Positions 52,825 through 62,132 of a stretch of 64,000 nucleotides of DNA are shown in pieces (within the stretch, counting starts at the first letter, position 1; each line of letters starts with the position of its first letter). The notes beneath the pieces are model-generated. The model saw only the letters and a program-made list of their open reading frames with translations. It had not been told where the DNA came from and did not search any database. Source of the stretch: Massilia eurypsychrophila (lineage in GTDB: Bacteria; Pseudomonadota; Gammaproteobacteria; Burkholderiales; Burkholderiaceae_D). A program made the position numbers and the translations under genes. Where the stretch lies: assembly GCF_002760655.1 (NCBI RefSeq), contig NZ_PDOC01000003.1, positions 286,840-350,839 on the forward strand. Reading direction: 5' to 3'.

Positions 52825-53651
52825 GCCGCTCGACGAGTTACCACATCGTTGCGCGGGCGCGTCGCCAGGCTGGCCTCGGCCTGGCCGAGGTGCTGGTGGC
52901 AATGACGATCGGCCTGGTGCTGCTGGGCGCGATCGGGTATCTGCTGATCGGCAGCAAGCAGATGAGCAGCACGCAGGAAGACGTCGCGCGGATGCAGGAA
53001 AGTTCGCGCAACGCCATGGAGATGCTCGGCAAGGCGGTGCGCCAGGCCGGCTTCCAGCTCGACGTCGACCGCGACCACTCGGGCGAATCGGTCGCCGGCA
53101 CCGACTACGGCGGCACCGGGCCAACCGCGCAGGCCGATACGCTGACGGTGCGCCACGACCCGGCCTGGATGGCCGACAGCACCATTCCGCCGAATCCCTA
53201 CCACGGCCAGGAAATCAACTGCGAAGGTAACCTGATCACTTCCAACAACGTCGTCGACACGACGACCGGCGTGCGCCCGCCCAATTCGAACCTGGTCGAA
53301 TATGCGTTTTCGGTGGCCGGCAACCGGCTGCTGTGCAAGGCCGACGCCAGCAATCCGGCCGTCGGCGGCGTGGTGGTGGCGGACAACATTGAAAACATGC
53401 AGGTGCTGTACGGTATTGGCAACGGTTCCGAATCGCTGATCGCCTACACCGCCACGCCGAGCGCGACGCAGTGGGCCCAGGTCGCCGCCATTCGCATCAG
53501 CCTGCTCGTGCGCGGGCCGACCCCGAACCTGGCGCCGAACAACAGCCAGACCTATACCTACAACGGCGTGACGGCCACCTCGACCGACGGCCGCCTGCGC
53601 CAGGTCTACACGTCGACGTTTGCGGTGCGTAACCAGGCAAGGTGGAAATGA
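52821..53651 (+). CDS. pilW: Minor pilin PilW
   Basis: The start at 52821 is the ATGA overlap with pilV. The 276-residue protein has a divergent prepilin signature (AGLGLAEVLVAMTIGLVLLGAIG) and the PilW domain (RNAMEMLGKAVRQAGFQLD, DNIENMQVLYGI). The cleavage-site residue and Glu+5 are retained. It overlaps the next gene by ATGA. Confidence 0.87.
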   Translation: MSRSTSYHIVARARRQAGLGLAEVLVAMTIGLVLLGAIGYLLIGSKQMSSTQEDVARMQESSRNAMEMLGKAVRQAGFQLDVDRDHSGESVAGTDYGGTGPTAQADTLTVRHDPAWMADSTIPPNPYHGQEINCEGNLITSNNVVDTTTGVRPPNSNLVEYAFSVAGNRLLCKADASNPAVGGVVVADNIENMQVLYGIGNGSESLIAYTATPSATQWAQVAAIRISLLVRGPTPNLAPNNSQTYTYNGVTATSTDGRLRQVYTSTFAVRNQARWK

Positions 53652-54202
53652 TGCTGATCAAAAATTTCAAAGGCAGCGCGCAGCAGCGCGGCGCCGTGCT
53701 CATCACCGGCATCATTTTCCTGGTGGTGGTGACGATGGTGGTGCTGGCGGTGCTGCGCAGCGGCACGCTGGAAGAGAAGATGGCGCGCAACGCGCGCGAC
53801 CGCCAGGTGGCGCTGCAGGCGGCCGAATCGGTGCTGCGCGACGCCGAGGCGACCTTTTCCGGCCCGCCGTTCGACCCGTACGACCCGAGCGCGTTTACCA
53901 GCGCCTGCACCAACGGCTACTGCTTCAAGCCGACCGCCAGCGCCACCTGGCAAACCATCGACTGGAGCTCGACGGCGCTGACGCGCACCTTTGCCCTTGC
54001 CGGCTCGCAGATCACCGGCCTGAATACCCAGCCGCGCTACATCGTCGAAATCATCGTGCCGCCGGTCAAAGGCAGCAGCGTCGGCCAGTGTGAAAACGGC
54101 CTGGCCAAGGTCACCGCGCGCGGCGTCGGCAACGGCAACGCCGCCAGCCTGGTGCAATCGACGGTCCGCTTCAAGGTGTTTACCAACATCTGCGATTTTT
54201 AA
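53648..54202 (+). CDS. pilX: Minor pilin PilX
   Basis: The 184-residue protein begins at 53648 (ATGA overlap with pilW). PilX proteins have a longer, non-canonical leader; here RGAVLITGIIFLVVVTMVVLAVLRSGTLEEKMARNARDRQ gives the membrane helix and the conserved EEKMARN/RD segment, then AAESVLRDAE. The C-terminal domain contains three cysteines. It assembles with PilV, PilW and PilY1 at the pilus tip. Confidence 0.87.
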   Translation: MMLIKNFKGSAQQRGAVLITGIIFLVVVTMVVLAVLRSGTLEEKMARNARDRQVALQAAESVLRDAEATFSGPPFDPYDPSAFTSACTNGYCFKPTASATWQTIDWSSTALTRTFALAGSQITGLNTQPRYIVEIIVPPVKGSSVGQCENGLAKVTARGVGNGNAASLVQSTVRFKVFTNICDF

Positions 54203-54228
54203 GGCAAGCCCCGGAACAGTATCGGAGA

Positions 54229-57200
54229 ATGACCATGCAAATGAATAAAAAATATTACCTGCGCGCCGGCGTCGCCGTGCTCGCTCTGGCCGGCCTTGCC
54301 AAAGTTCTGGCGGCGATCAGCTTCAACCCGCACGCGCAGCCGATCGGCTACGTCGGCCAGCCGGTGGTGTCGAATTCGAACGTGGCCAGCGGCACTGCCA
54401 AGATCTATTCGATCGATTACAACTCGAACGACTGGAGCGGCAACCTGCACTCGTATCCGGTCACCAGCGCCGGCGCCATCGACAACGTCGACGATTGGGG
54501 CACCGGCGGCGCCTCGGCCCAGGTCAAGGCCCAGAGCGTGGCCGGCACCCGCTACATCGTGACGATGAAAGACGGCCTCGGCATCCCGTTCCAGTGGGCC
54601 GACCTGTCCACCGCCCAGCGCAGCCTGCTCGATCCGGCCAAGACGACGCCGGCCACCACCGCCTCGCCGCTGGTCGACTACGTGCGCGGCAGCGCCAGCA
54701 ACGAAGGCACCGGGGCGGGCGAGTTCCGCCCGCGCGCCTACGGCCTGGGCGACATGATCCACTCGACGCCGGTCTACTGGAACGACGGCGTCAACCGCAC
54801 CGTGTTCGTCGGCGCCAATGACGGCATGCTGCATGCGATCGACGCCGCCACCGGCCAGGAACGCTTCGCCTACATTCCGTCGGTGCTGATCGGCCGCCTC
54901 GGCGCGCTGGCCAGCCAGCCCTACGTGCACCAGTACTATGTTGATGGCCGCATGGACGTCAAGAAGTTCACTACCGGCAGCGGCGCCAGCGCCACCAGCC
55001 GCACCATCCTGACCGGCACGCTCGGCGCAGGCGGCAAGGCGCTGTTCGGCCTGGACGTGACGAACGCGGCGGCGGCCTCCGAAGCGCTCGCCGCCGCCAA
55101 GGTGCTGTGGGAAATCACGCCGGCCAGCACGGGCTTTGGCGACCTTGGCGACACCTACTCGGCGCCGACCCTGCTGACCATGCCGGATGCGACCAACACG
55201 CCGGCGCTGGTGGTCGGCAACGGCTACAACAACACCGGTACCACCGGCCACGCCGTGCTGTACCTGGTCAATGCCACCACCGGCGCCCTGATCCACGCCT
55301 TCGACACCGGTTCGGGCAGCATCGCCAGCCCGAACGGCCTGTCGTCGCCAAGCCTGTGGGACACCAACAACGACGGCAAGAAAGACACTGCCTACGCCGG
55401 CGACATCGACGGCCACGTGTGGAAATTCACGCTCACCGCGCCCTACACCGCCAGCTCGGTCACGCGGGTCTACACCAACACCGCCGGCGCCCAGCATGCC
55501 ATTACCATGGCCCCTGGCCTGTCGGCCCACCCGCTCGGCGGCGTAATGGTGACGTTCGTGACCGGCCGCATGTTCACCGCCGCCGACGCCACCAACACCG
55601 AACGGCATTTCGCCTACGGCATCTGGGATGGCGCACCGGCGGCCAACGACACGCTGCTGACACAGACCCTGGTCGAGGCGACCTACACCGGCGTGACGCC
55701 GAATATACGGGTGCGCGTTGCCACCACCGACGCGCCCAACTGGACCCCCGGCGTCGGTCACCACAAGGGCTGGAAGACCGAGTTGCCGGCCGGCGGCGAG
55801 CGCGTCGTCGGCGATGGCGCGTTCGTCACCGGCAGCGTGTTCCAGTTCATGAGCACCAATCCGACCATCAATCCGAACCTGGTGCCGCCCGGCGAAAACT
55901 GGTGGATGCAGCTCAACGTGCTGACCGGCGGCGACACCGGCGTGACCCAGTTCGACCTTAACAACGACCGCGAATTCACCTCCGACGACGAAGTGGCGCT
56001 GGCTCCGAGCGTGGTCGGGCGCGATCCGGTCGGCCGCCACATGGGCGGCGGCGTGCGCTCGCAGCTGATCGCCATTTCCGCCGACGGCGTCGACGTGTTC
56101 CAGTCCAACTACGACAAGAACAGCGCGCCGGTGACGACGCCACCCGTCACCGAAACGACGACGGTGGTGACGGGCGACCGCGGCGTCTCGGGCGGCCACT
56201 TCGACTTTGATGTCTACTGCTACACCAACTGCGGCGACGGCAAGGGCACCACCCGCGGCGATGGGTATTTCTACATCGGCCGCAACAGCGAGGCGCAGAC
56301 CAACAACCTGTATTACACCCACGTTCACGAATACGACGACATCTACGACGTTACCGGCGTCAACATGCTCGCGCCGAGCCAGGGTTTGTTCAAGCTGCAG
56401 CGCATCAAGCACGGGGCGGCCGCCACCGCCGGCGCCCCCGCGCACTTGCCGGATACGCCGCGCCTGGAAGCCGACGAAGAGATGCCGGCGACGGGCGTGA
56501 CGGCGCTGACGACCACCGACCCGACCGTGAAAACGGCCAGGAACCTGCCGAGCAAAACGTTCAGCTACGAGCACACGACCCCGGTGCAGATGGCCGGCTT
56601 CCCGACGACGACGTCGAACGGCACGGTCATCACGACCAACGACAAGACGACCTATCACACCACGCTTACCACGGTCGAGCCCGTAACGACCGGACCGAGG
56701 AGCGGCAACAAGTGGCCGTACAGAATGAAAAAGGTCGTCAGCCAGTGGGATACCGTGGTTACCCAGACCTCGACCGTCCCGGTGCTGCGCTTCAAGGTGC
56801 TGGTGGCGAACCAAGCTTATTCGCCGGCCGTTACGCTGTCGCTGGTCGATACGACCAGTACCTACGACGCCAAGGCGTGGCAGTTCCAGAACAGCGCCGG
56901 GCTGACCGCCGCGTCGCTGCACACCTTTCGTACCGGGCCGGCGTCGGACCTGGGGGCGATCGCCAAGATGATGGTTAACATGCCGCTCGACGCCTTCAAG
57001 TCGAAGGACTGGGGCAACGGCACCACCCGCGCCGGCCTGCACCCGACCAATGCCATATGTGTCTTTTACAACCCGCGCCTGGGACCCCTGGGTGAATGGC
57101 GCAACGGCGCGCTGACGATCCAGATCGTCGACCCGAACGTCACCGACAGCGACATCCAGCTCAACGTTGCGGACCGGCCGGAGCTGGGCTACCGCATCAA

Positions 57201-57666
57201 GGCGTCGCGGATGGCCACGCGCCTCATCGCCGAGTACACCTTGTTCTGGCACCAGCCGAACAACAAGTGCATGGGCGACACCGGCTATACCATCACCCCG
57301 CCGCAGGACAACGAACCGTCCGACGCTGTTGCCGGCGTCAAGGCCGAGAATGGCGACCCTGCCGGCGTATTCGGCGGCGAGGGTTCCGGCGGCAATGGCA
57401 CCAATCCGGTGCTCACCCCAGGCACCGTGACCACCACCGTCAACAATGCCGACGGCACCCGCACCACCACCACCGTGGTCACCACAGCAAACACCAGCGG
57501 CGGCTACACCATCACCACCACGGTGACCACCGAACCGGCCGTGTCGACCAACGTCGGCATCGTCACCGGCGGCGCGGTGGGTTCAACCGGCAATATCGAC
57601 ACCGGCGGCATCGACAAGAATGCCGCTACCCTGGGACGCATCACATGGCGGGAGCTGCAGCAATGA
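54229..57666 (+). CDS. pilY1: PilY1-like pilus tip protein
   Basis: This 1145-residue protein has an N-terminal signal segment and a beta-propeller (about residues 170-620) typical of the PilY1 C-terminal domain (GDMIHSTPVYWNDG, VFVGANDGMLHAIDAATGQERF, TNNDGKKDTAYAGDIDGHVWKF; the Asp-rich loop is the calcium site). Unlike most PilY1 proteins it lacks an N-terminal vWA-like region. It instead has about 500 extra residues after the propeller, ending in a Thr-rich stretch (about 1060-1110). It overlaps pilE by ATGA. It is expected at the pilus tip, in adhesion or pilus priming. Confidence 0.85.
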   Translation: MTMQMNKKYYLRAGVAVLALAGLAKVLAAISFNPHAQPIGYVGQPVVSNSNVASGTAKIYSIDYNSNDWSGNLHSYPVTSAGAIDNVDDWGTGGASAQVKAQSVAGTRYIVTMKDGLGIPFQWADLSTAQRSLLDPAKTTPATTASPLVDYVRGSASNEGTGAGEFRPRAYGLGDMIHSTPVYWNDGVNRTVFVGANDGMLHAIDAATGQERFAYIPSVLIGRLGALASQPYVHQYYVDGRMDVKKFTTGSGASATSRTILTGTLGAGGKALFGLDVTNAAAASEALAAAKVLWEITPASTGFGDLGDTYSAPTLLTMPDATNTPALVVGNGYNNTGTTGHAVLYLVNATTGALIHAFDTGSGSIASPNGLSSPSLWDTNNDGKKDTAYAGDIDGHVWKFTLTAPYTASSVTRVYTNTAGAQHAITMAPGLSAHPLGGVMVTFVTGRMFTAADATNTERHFAYGIWDGAPAANDTLLTQTLVEATYTGVTPNIRVRVATTDAPNWTPGVGHHKGWKTELPAGGERVVGDGAFVTGSVFQFMSTNPTINPNLVPPGENWWMQLNVLTGGDTGVTQFDLNNDREFTSDDEVALAPSVVGRDPVGRHMGGGVRSQLIAISADGVDVFQSNYDKNSAPVTTPPVTETTTVVTGDRGVSGGHFDFDVYCYTNCGDGKGTTRGDGYFYIGRNSEAQTNNLYYTHVHEYDDIYDVTGVNMLAPSQGLFKLQRIKHGAAATAGAPAHLPDTPRLEADEEMPATGVTALTTTDPTVKTARNLPSKTFSYEHTTPVQMAGFPTTTSNGTVITTNDKTTYHTTLTTVEPVTTGPRSGNKWPYRMKKVVSQWDTVVTQTSTVPVLRFKVLVANQAYSPAVTLSLVDTTSTYDAKAWQFQNSAGLTAASLHTFRTGPASDLGAIAKMMVNMPLDAFKSKDWGNGTTRAGLHPTNAICVFYNPRLGPLGEWRNGALTIQIVDPNVTDSDIQLNVADRPELGYRIKASRMATRLIAEYTLFWHQPNNKCMGDTGYTITPPQDNEPSDAVAGVKAENGDPAGVFGGEGSGGNGTNPVLTPGTVTTTVNNADGTRTTTTVVTTANTSGGYTITTTVTTEPAVSTNVGIVTGGAVGSTGNIDTGGIDKNAATLGRITWRELQQ

Positions 57667-58085
57667 ACGACATTTCACACCAGCGGGCCGGCGCCGCGCG
57701 CCAGGCCGGCGTCACCCTGATCGAACTGATGGTGGTGCTCGTCATCATCGGCATCATCTCGGCGATCGCCTATCCGTCCTACACCCGGCACGTGCTCAAA
57801 TCGAACCGCAGCAATGCCCAGGCGATGCTGATGGAAAACGCCCAGTTTCTCGAGCGTTATTACACAGTCAACAACACCTACGCCGGCGCCGCGGTGGTGT
57901 CGGCGGTGGTGCCGAAGGGCGCCACCGGCAGCGCCATCAAGTACAACGTCAGTTTCTCGGTAAGCCCGAGCGCGACCGTCTACACGGTGCAGGCGGTGCC
58001 GGCCAACAGCCAGGCCGGCGACGCCTGCGGCACCTTGACACTGGCGCACACCGGCGCCCAGACGCCGGCGACCGGTTGCTGGTAA
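57663..58085 (+). CDS. pilE: PilE-like type IV pilin
   Basis: The 140-residue prepilin has GVTLIELMVVLVIIGIISAIAYPSY after a 16-residue leader. It has the PilE-type C-terminal domain, with a disulfide pair (GDACGTLTL and the terminal GCW). It starts by ATGA overlap with pilY1 and ends the operon. Its place in the operon suggests a minor pilin like PilE of the FimU-PilVWXY1E cluster rather than the main pilin. Confidence 0.9.
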   Translation: MNDISHQRAGAARQAGVTLIELMVVLVIIGIISAIAYPSYTRHVLKSNRSNAQAMLMENAQFLERYYTVNNTYAGAAVVSAVVPKGATGSAIKYNVSFSVSPSATVYTVQAVPANSQAGDACGTLTLAHTGAQTPATGCW

Positions 58086-58173
58086 GCCGCCTGGACGGCC
58101 GCGGCAGCGCCCGGCGGCGCAAATGAGTTCACACGGGTGGCCGCGGAATCGGTAAAATTATCGGTTTTCTTGC

Positions 58174-59853
58174 ATGGGCCATCCGATGGGCTCCAATATG
58201 GCCACCGATTCCGAACTGACTTCCGCTGACACCTCCGAAACCATTGCCGCCAAGCCGGCCGCAGTGATCGCCCGCGAGGTGGCGCGCCGCCGCACCTTCG
58301 GCATCATCTCCCACCCCGACGCCGGCAAGACGACGCTGACCGAAAAGCTGCTGCTGTTCTCCGGCGCGATCCAGATGGCCGGCACCGTCAAGGCCAGAAA
58401 GAGCGGGCGCCATGCCACCTCCGACTGGATGGAGATCGAAAAGCAGCGCGGCATTTCGGTTGCCTCGTCGGTGATGCAGTTCGAGCACCGCGACCACGTC
58501 ATCAATCTGCTCGACACCCCCGGCCACCAGGACTTTTCGGAAGACACCTACCGCGTGCTGACGGCGGTCGACTCGGCGCTGATGGTGATCGACGCGGCCA
58601 AGGGCGTCGAGGCGCAGACCATCAAGCTGCTGGCGGTATGCCGCATGCGCAGCACGCCGATCGTCACCTTCATGAACAAGATGGACCGCGAAACGCGCGA
58701 TCCGCTCGAACTGCTCGACGAACTCGAATCGGTGCTGAAGATCGAATGCGCGCCGGTGACCTGGCCGATCGGCATGGGCAAGAACTTCCGCGGCGTGTAC
58801 CACCTGTTGCGCGACGAGATCATGCTGTTCAAGGCCGGCGAGGAAAAGGCCGACGGCGCCTTCGAGATCATCAAGGGCATCGACAATCCGCGCCTGACCG
58901 ACATGTTCCCGCTCGAGATCGAGCAGCTCAAGACCGAAGTGGAGCTGGTGCACGGCGCCTCGCATCCGTTCGACCTCGAACGCTTCCTGGCAGGTATCCA
59001 GACGCCGGTGTTCTTCGGCTCGGCGATCAACAACTTCGGCGTGCGCGAGATCCTGTCGGCGCTGGTCGACTGGGCGCCGGCGCCGCGCGAGCGCGATGCC
59101 ACGGTGCGCGTGGTGGCCCCTTCCGAGCAGCCGTTCACCGGCTTTGTCTTCAAGATTCAGGCCAACATGGACCCGGCCCACCGCGACCGCATCGCCTTCT
59201 TGCGCGTCTGCTCCGGGCGCTTCGAGCGCGGCATGAAGGTCAAGCACCTGCGCCTCGGGCGCGAAATCAAGGTGTCGTCGGTGGTGACGTTCATGGCGTC
59301 CTCGCGCGAACAAGTCGAAGAAGCCTACGCCGGCGACATCATCGGCCTGCCGAACCACGGCAACATGCAGATCGGCGACAGCTTCTCGGAAGGCGAGATG
59401 CTCACCTTTACCGGCATCCCGTACTTTGCACCCGACTTCTTCCGCTCGGTGCGGATCCGCAATCCGCTGAAGATCAAGCAGCTCCACAAGGGCCTGCAGC
59501 AGCTCGGCGAAGAAGGCGCGGTGCAGGTGTTCAAGCCGGTGCAGGGCGGCGAACTGGTACTTGGCGCGGTCGGCGTGCTGCAGTTTGAAGTCGTCGCCAG
59601 CCGCCTGCTCAACGAGTACGGCGTCGACGCCGTCTTCGAAGGCACCAGCATCAGCAGCGCGCGCTGGGTCAGCGGCGACGACAAGCGCGTGCTGGCCGAC
59701 TTCGAGGCGGCCCTCGGCCACAACGTCGCCTACGACGCCGCCGGCAACCTGGCCTACCTGGCCACCTCCAACGTCAACCTGCGCCTGACCGAGGAGCGCT
59801 GGCCGAAGCTGACGTTCCACGCCACGCGCGAGCACGCGGCAAAGCTGGTGTAA
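58174..59853 (+). CDS. prfC: Peptide chain release factor 3
   Basis: This 559-residue GTPase recycles RF1/RF2 after termination. G motifs: [10 protein letters not shown], the switch region [16 protein letters not shown] and NKMD. C-terminal RF3 domains include [27 protein letters not shown]. Length exceeds E. coli RF3 (529) mainly at the N-terminus. In-frame ATGs at 58174, 58186 and 58198 leave the start open. It is a stand-alone gene after the pilin operon. Confidence 0.95.
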   Translation: MGHPMGSNMATDSELTSADTSETIAAKPAAVIAREVARRRTFGIISHPDAGKTTLTEKLLLFSGAIQMAGTVKARKSGRHATSDWMEIEKQRGISVASSVMQFEHRDHVINLLDTPGHQDFSEDTYRVLTAVDSALMVIDAAKGVEAQTIKLLAVCRMRSTPIVTFMNKMDRETRDPLELLDELESVLKIECAPVTWPIGMGKNFRGVYHLLRDEIMLFKAGEEKADGAFEIIKGIDNPRLTDMFPLEIEQLKTEVELVHGASHPFDLERFLAGIQTPVFFGSAINNFGVREILSALVDWAPAPRERDATVRVVAPSEQPFTGFVFKIQANMDPAHRDRIAFLRVCSGRFERGMKVKHLRLGREIKVSSVVTFMASSREQVEEAYAGDIIGLPNHGNMQIGDSFSEGEMLTFTGIPYFAPDFFRSVRIRNPLKIKQLHKGLQQLGEEGAVQVFKPVQGGELVLGAVGVLQFEVVASRLLNEYGVDAVFEGTSISSARWVSGDDKRVLADFEAALGHNVAYDAAGNLAYLATSNVNLRLTEERWPKLTFHATREHAAKLV

Positions 59854-59884
59854 GCGCGTCTTGACCGGCGCTGTCCGGCAGGTC

Positions 59885-60217
59885 CTACCTGGCGGCGCGC
59901 GCCAGCAGGTAGGCGTCGACGATGGCGCCGATCCAGCACACCAGCATCACGCCGGCCGCCACTGTCCCGACGGTGGAGGCGCCGCCGCTTTGCTCGAGGC
60001 GGGCGGCAATCGCCACCGGATCGGGCGCCACCGTGCCGGCCATGATCTGCCCGGCGATCTCGGTTGCCTGGCCGAACGCCTGGCCGAGAAACACCACCAC
60101 CGCCGCCAGCGTCGGCAGCAAAAACAGCAGGGCGCGCCCACCGCGCTTGAGGTAGAGGTGGCCCGCTCCCGGGAACACCAGTGCCGATATCAAAGCGGCA
60201 ATCACCGGACGGCTCAT
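59885..60217 (-). CDS. Small hypothetical membrane protein
   Basis: The start at 60217 (GGAG 4 bases upstream) gives 110 residues with three hydrophobic segments (VIAALISALVFPGAGHLY, ALLFLLPTLAAVVVFLG, VAAGVMLVCWIGAIVDAYLLA). The FPGAGHLYLKRGGRALLFLL pattern is reminiscent of small DUF6677/TM2-like proteins. Function is unknown. It is divergent from the chemotaxis receptor gene. Confidence 0.7.
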   Translation of the reverse strand: MSRPVIAALISALVFPGAGHLYLKRGGRALLFLLPTLAAVVVFLGQAFGQATEIAGQIMAGTVAPDPVAIAARLEQSGGASTVGTVAAGVMLVCWIGAIVDAYLLARAAR

Positions 60218-60414
60218 TCGACTCCTTTTTCTTCGCGTTGCACGCGTACTTGATTGGCGGAACTGTTTGCGCGGGCGCAAACCGGGGCTGCGCCGAGGGG
60301 GTAGATTTACCCATGCGTTTAAGCAAGAGAAACGCATGCCCTAGACCGGCCCCAGCCATCATACCTGCCCGCGCCAGCGACGGTGTGCACGTTGACCGAA
60401 CCGGAGGACCCACC

Positions 60415-62058
60415 TTGAACGTGCTCTCGAAACTGAAGATCGGCCCCAAGCTGCTGCTCGCCCCCGGCGTGGTGCTGCTGCTGCTGGTCGTGCTCTCTAG
60501 CGGCGCCTACTACGCGATGCTGCGCCAGAACGCCTCGCTCGAAACGATCGTCGAGCAGCGCGCGGCGCGCATGCGCGACGCCGCCGAACTGGTCGCCGCC
60601 GCCCAGCACGCGCACACCGAAATGTACCAGCTGCTGACGTGGATGAGCGCGAGCTTTTCGACCGCCCGCGTCGATGCGCTGATCCGCGACATCCACCAGC
60701 GCCACAATGCTCTGCAGCGGCGCTTCGCCAACCTGACGCGGGTGACCGCGGCCGGCGGCGCCGAACGCCGCTTCGTCGAGCAGGCCGAAGGCGCGCACGC
60801 CACCTACGTGCGGGCCATCCGCGACGTCATCGAGCTGTCGCAGCAGGACCATTCGATGAGCGCCAGCGCGATGTCGAAGGCCGAGCGCGCGTTCGACCTG
60901 GTGGCGCTGCGCCTGGGCGAGCTGTCGCGCCTCGAGCGCGAACTGAGCGAACAGGCCTCGACCAGCGCGAAGGACGATTTTCGCGCCATCTCGACCTTGA
61001 TGCCGATCGTGATCGTGCTGTCGATCGTGCTGTCGCTGGCGATCACGATGGCGGTGCGCAAGGCGCTGCTAAAGGAGGTGACCGAGATCGGCGAAGCCGC
61101 GCTGGGGCTGGCCAACGGTAACCTGATGGTCGCGCCGCGCAGCTACGGCAAGGATGAAATTTCCGACACCAGTCGCGTGCTCGACACCAGCATCCGCAAC
61201 CTGAACGCGACCTTGAAGGGTATCCTCGAGTCGGCGCGCTCGATCGACACCGCCTCGCGCGAGATGGCGATCGGGAACGCCGACCTGTCGAACCGCACCG
61301 AGGCGCAAGCCTGTTCGCTGCTGCAGACTGCCTGCTCGATGGAGGAGCTGACCGCGGTCATCAGCCAGACCGCCAGCAAAACGCAGGCGGCCAACCGGCT
61401 GGCGGAAAATGCCACCAGCGTGGCCAGCAAAGGCAGCGACGTGGTCGGCCGCCTGCTGGCGACGATGGCGTCGATCCGCGCCAGTTCGGCCAAGGTGGTC
61501 GACATCGCCGCGGCGATCGACGCGATCGCCAGCCACACCGGTATGCTGGCGCTGAAGGCGGCGGTCGAAGCCGGGCACGCCGGCGAAGATGGGCGCCGTT
61601 TCGCGGCGGTGGCGTCGGACATGCGCGCGCTGTCGCGGCAAAGCGCCGGCGCGGCGCGCGACATCCGCGACCTGATCGCCCAGTCGGTGGCCGAGATCGA
61701 CGGCGGCTGTGCGTCGGTGCTGGAGGCGGGCCACAGCATGGCCGACCTGGCCACGTCGGTGCAGCAGGTGGGCGACATCATCAACGAGATCAGCCACGCC
61801 AGCGCCGAGCAGGCCACCGGCATCTTCGAGGTGAGCCAGGCGATCGTGCAGATGGACCAGATGACGCAGAAGAATTCGGCGCTGGTGACGGAGGCGGCGG
61901 CCGCCGCCGAGAGCCTGCAGCAGCAGGCCGTCAGTCTGGCGCGGGCGGTGGCCGGCTTCAACCTCGACGAGGCGGCGCTGCTGCCGCTGCCGTCGCCGCC
62001 GCGGCACGGCGTCAACGGCCGCAAGAGCCACCTGCGGCTTGCCTCCAAGCGCGCCTGA
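60415..62058 (+). CDS. Methyl-accepting chemotaxis protein with divergent signalling tip
   Basis: A TTG start at 60415 is supported by GGAGG 7 bases upstream, giving 547 residues that begin LNVLSKLKIGPKLLL; upstream in-frame ATGs lack this. There are two membrane spans (about residues 13-34 and 196-217), a helical periplasmic domain between, a HAMP-like region and a long cytoplasmic coiled coil. The signalling tip reads SHTGMLALKAAVEAGHAGEDGRRFAAVASDM where most receptors have [27 protein letters not shown]-type residues, so several positions that contact CheA/CheW differ. Confidence 0.88.
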   Translation: MNVLSKLKIGPKLLLAPGVVLLLLVVLSSGAYYAMLRQNASLETIVEQRAARMRDAAELVAAAQHAHTEMYQLLTWMSASFSTARVDALIRDIHQRHNALQRRFANLTRVTAAGGAERRFVEQAEGAHATYVRAIRDVIELSQQDHSMSASAMSKAERAFDLVALRLGELSRLERELSEQASTSAKDDFRAISTLMPIVIVLSIVLSLAITMAVRKALLKEVTEIGEAALGLANGNLMVAPRSYGKDEISDTSRVLDTSIRNLNATLKGILESARSIDTASREMAIGNADLSNRTEAQACSLLQTACSMEELTAVISQTASKTQAANRLAENATSVASKGSDVVGRLLATMASIRASSAKVVDIAAAIDAIASHTGMLALKAAVEAGHAGEDGRRFAAVASDMRALSRQSAGAARDIRDLIAQSVAEIDGGCASVLEAGHSMADLATSVQQVGDIINEISHASAEQATGIFEVSQAIVQMDQMTQKNSALVTEAAAAAESLQQQAVSLARAVAGFNLDEAALLPLPSPPRHGVNGRKSHLRLASKRA

Positions 62059-62081
62059 CCTGACCCCAGCGTTGCAGGCGA

Positions 62082-62102
62082 AAAAAATGGGCCCGAAGGC
62101 CC
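62082..62102 (-). terminator. Intrinsic terminator after gcvP
   Basis: GGGCC-CGAA-GGCCC (62089-62102) forms a short stem that on the minus strand is followed by a T-rich run (62087 down to 62081). It lies 31 bp after the gcvP stop, between convergent genes, and may serve both. Confidence 0.75.
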
Positions 62103-62132
62103 GTTTCTCATTGGCGACGCCGAGATCTACTT

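Noticed and set aside
62050-62070. A second copy of the palindromic repeat seen after relA.
   Set aside because: Only an 11-base match (GACCTGACCCC) exists, with no second arm; it may be chance or a degraded end.
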